Shown piece by piece: positions 5,419-5,602 of a stretch of DNA of 5,602 nucleotides (position 1 is its first letter; the number at the start of each line of letters is the position of its first letter). Position numbers and translations under genes: made by a program. The stretch comes from Chloroflexota bacterium (GTDB lineage Bacteria; Chloroflexota; Anaerolineae; Anaerolineales; UBA11858), in assembly GCA_030666985.1 (NCBI GenBank), contig DAOUWT010000189.1, positions 1 to 5,602 on the forward strand, read 5' to 3'. Under the pieces are notes generated by a model. That model did not search any database. It saw only the letters and a list, made by a program, of their open reading frames with translations, and was not told where the DNA came from.

Positions 5419-5495
5419 GAATCGGTGACTAGGGACTAGGAATCAGGGATTAGGTGACGAGGGATTAGGAATCAGGAAAACAGGGTATCAGGAAC
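5416..5495. repeat. Degenerate short tandem repeats after the PP2C stop
   Basis: Imperfect copies of a GGAATCAGGGATTAGG-like unit and its variants (GGTGACTAGGGACTAGG, GTGACGAGGGATTAGG) fill the space between the phosphatase stop and the convergent gene. GATTAGGAATCAGG or close variants recur at 5436-5446 and 5464-5476. No hairpin terminator is evident, so the stop of the operon transcript is not located here. Confidence 0.6.
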
Positions 5496-5502
5496 TACCC
5501 AA

Positions 5503-5602
5503 CTACCGCCCCCCCATCTTCGCCCTATACACCTCTCCCCCCACGGCCAAATATATCTCCTTGTGCATATACACAGCAAAAGCCGTAGCCGCTTCCCCCG
5601 AA
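5503..5602 (-). CDS. 3' end of an unidentified minus-strand gene, cut by the window edge
   Basis: Read from the right edge on the minus strand, one frame is open for 32 codons and ends with TAG at 5503-5505. The peptide includes AFAVYMHKEIYLAVGGEVYR, with alternating hydrophobic residues like a beta strand pair from a propeller-type or repeat-domain protein, then a short basic end (AKMGGR). It would be convergent with the PP2C gene. Only the last part is visible, so no product can be named, and the short length leaves room for chance. Confidence 0.4.
   Translation of the reverse strand, partial: SGEAATAFAVYMHKEIYLAVGGEVYRAKMGGR

Overview
The window looks like a piece of a Chloroflexota chromosome, probably Anaerolineae-like. 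This is inferred from gene style, not from a marker gene. The Maf protein has a long C-terminal tail ending in a Cys-Pro-Val segment, there is a secreted membrane-spanning FHA protein followed by a PP2C phosphatase, and the intergenic spaces are full of short tandem repeats and perfect palindromes. Base composition is moderate, near or a little above half GC.

Left part (1-893): a tandem repeat at the edge, then maf (dTTP/UTP pyrophosphatase family) on the minus strand. A perfect 39-bp palindrome sits in frame in the 3' part of maf, and its stop codon lies inside the edge repeat. Positions 894-1371 hold no intact gene. They contain a 173-bp MITE-like element with 22-bp terminal inverted repeats and an 8-bp target duplication, a stranded fragment of a surface-protein gene, an A-stem-T hairpin and a good extended -10 promoter.

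Middle (1372-2097): a two-gene cassette that looks like a toxin-antitoxin pair. The upstream 110-residue protein is intact. The downstream gene is a TumE/DUF6516-type toxin broken by a 4-bp tandem duplication; removing four bases restores a 129-residue protein with the family's C-terminal RYDN and FPHHKH motifs. Positions 2098-2362 contain no gene, only a strong palindrome (2304-2342).

Right part (2363-5418): a two-gene signalling operon read from what appears to be a leaderless promoter. The first gene encodes a signal peptide, a VWA-like domain without MIDAS residues, an Ig-like domain, one membrane helix and a cytoplasmic FHA domain with several phosphothreonine-contact residues changed. 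The second gene starts 71 bp inside the first, from a strong Shine-Dalgarno site, and encodes a membrane-anchored PP2C phosphatase. Twelve tandem 15-bp units are inserted in its catalytic domain, giving a 60-residue pentapeptide stretch. The pair probably brings a phosphatase to an envelope-sensing FHA protein; no kinase is visible in the window. After this operon come degenerate repeats and the 3' end of a convergent minus-strand gene cut by the window edge.

No CRISPR array, rRNA or tRNA was seen. The most unusual items are the minisatellite inside the phosphatase, the MITE with its target duplication, the palindrome inside maf and the repairable toxin frameshift.
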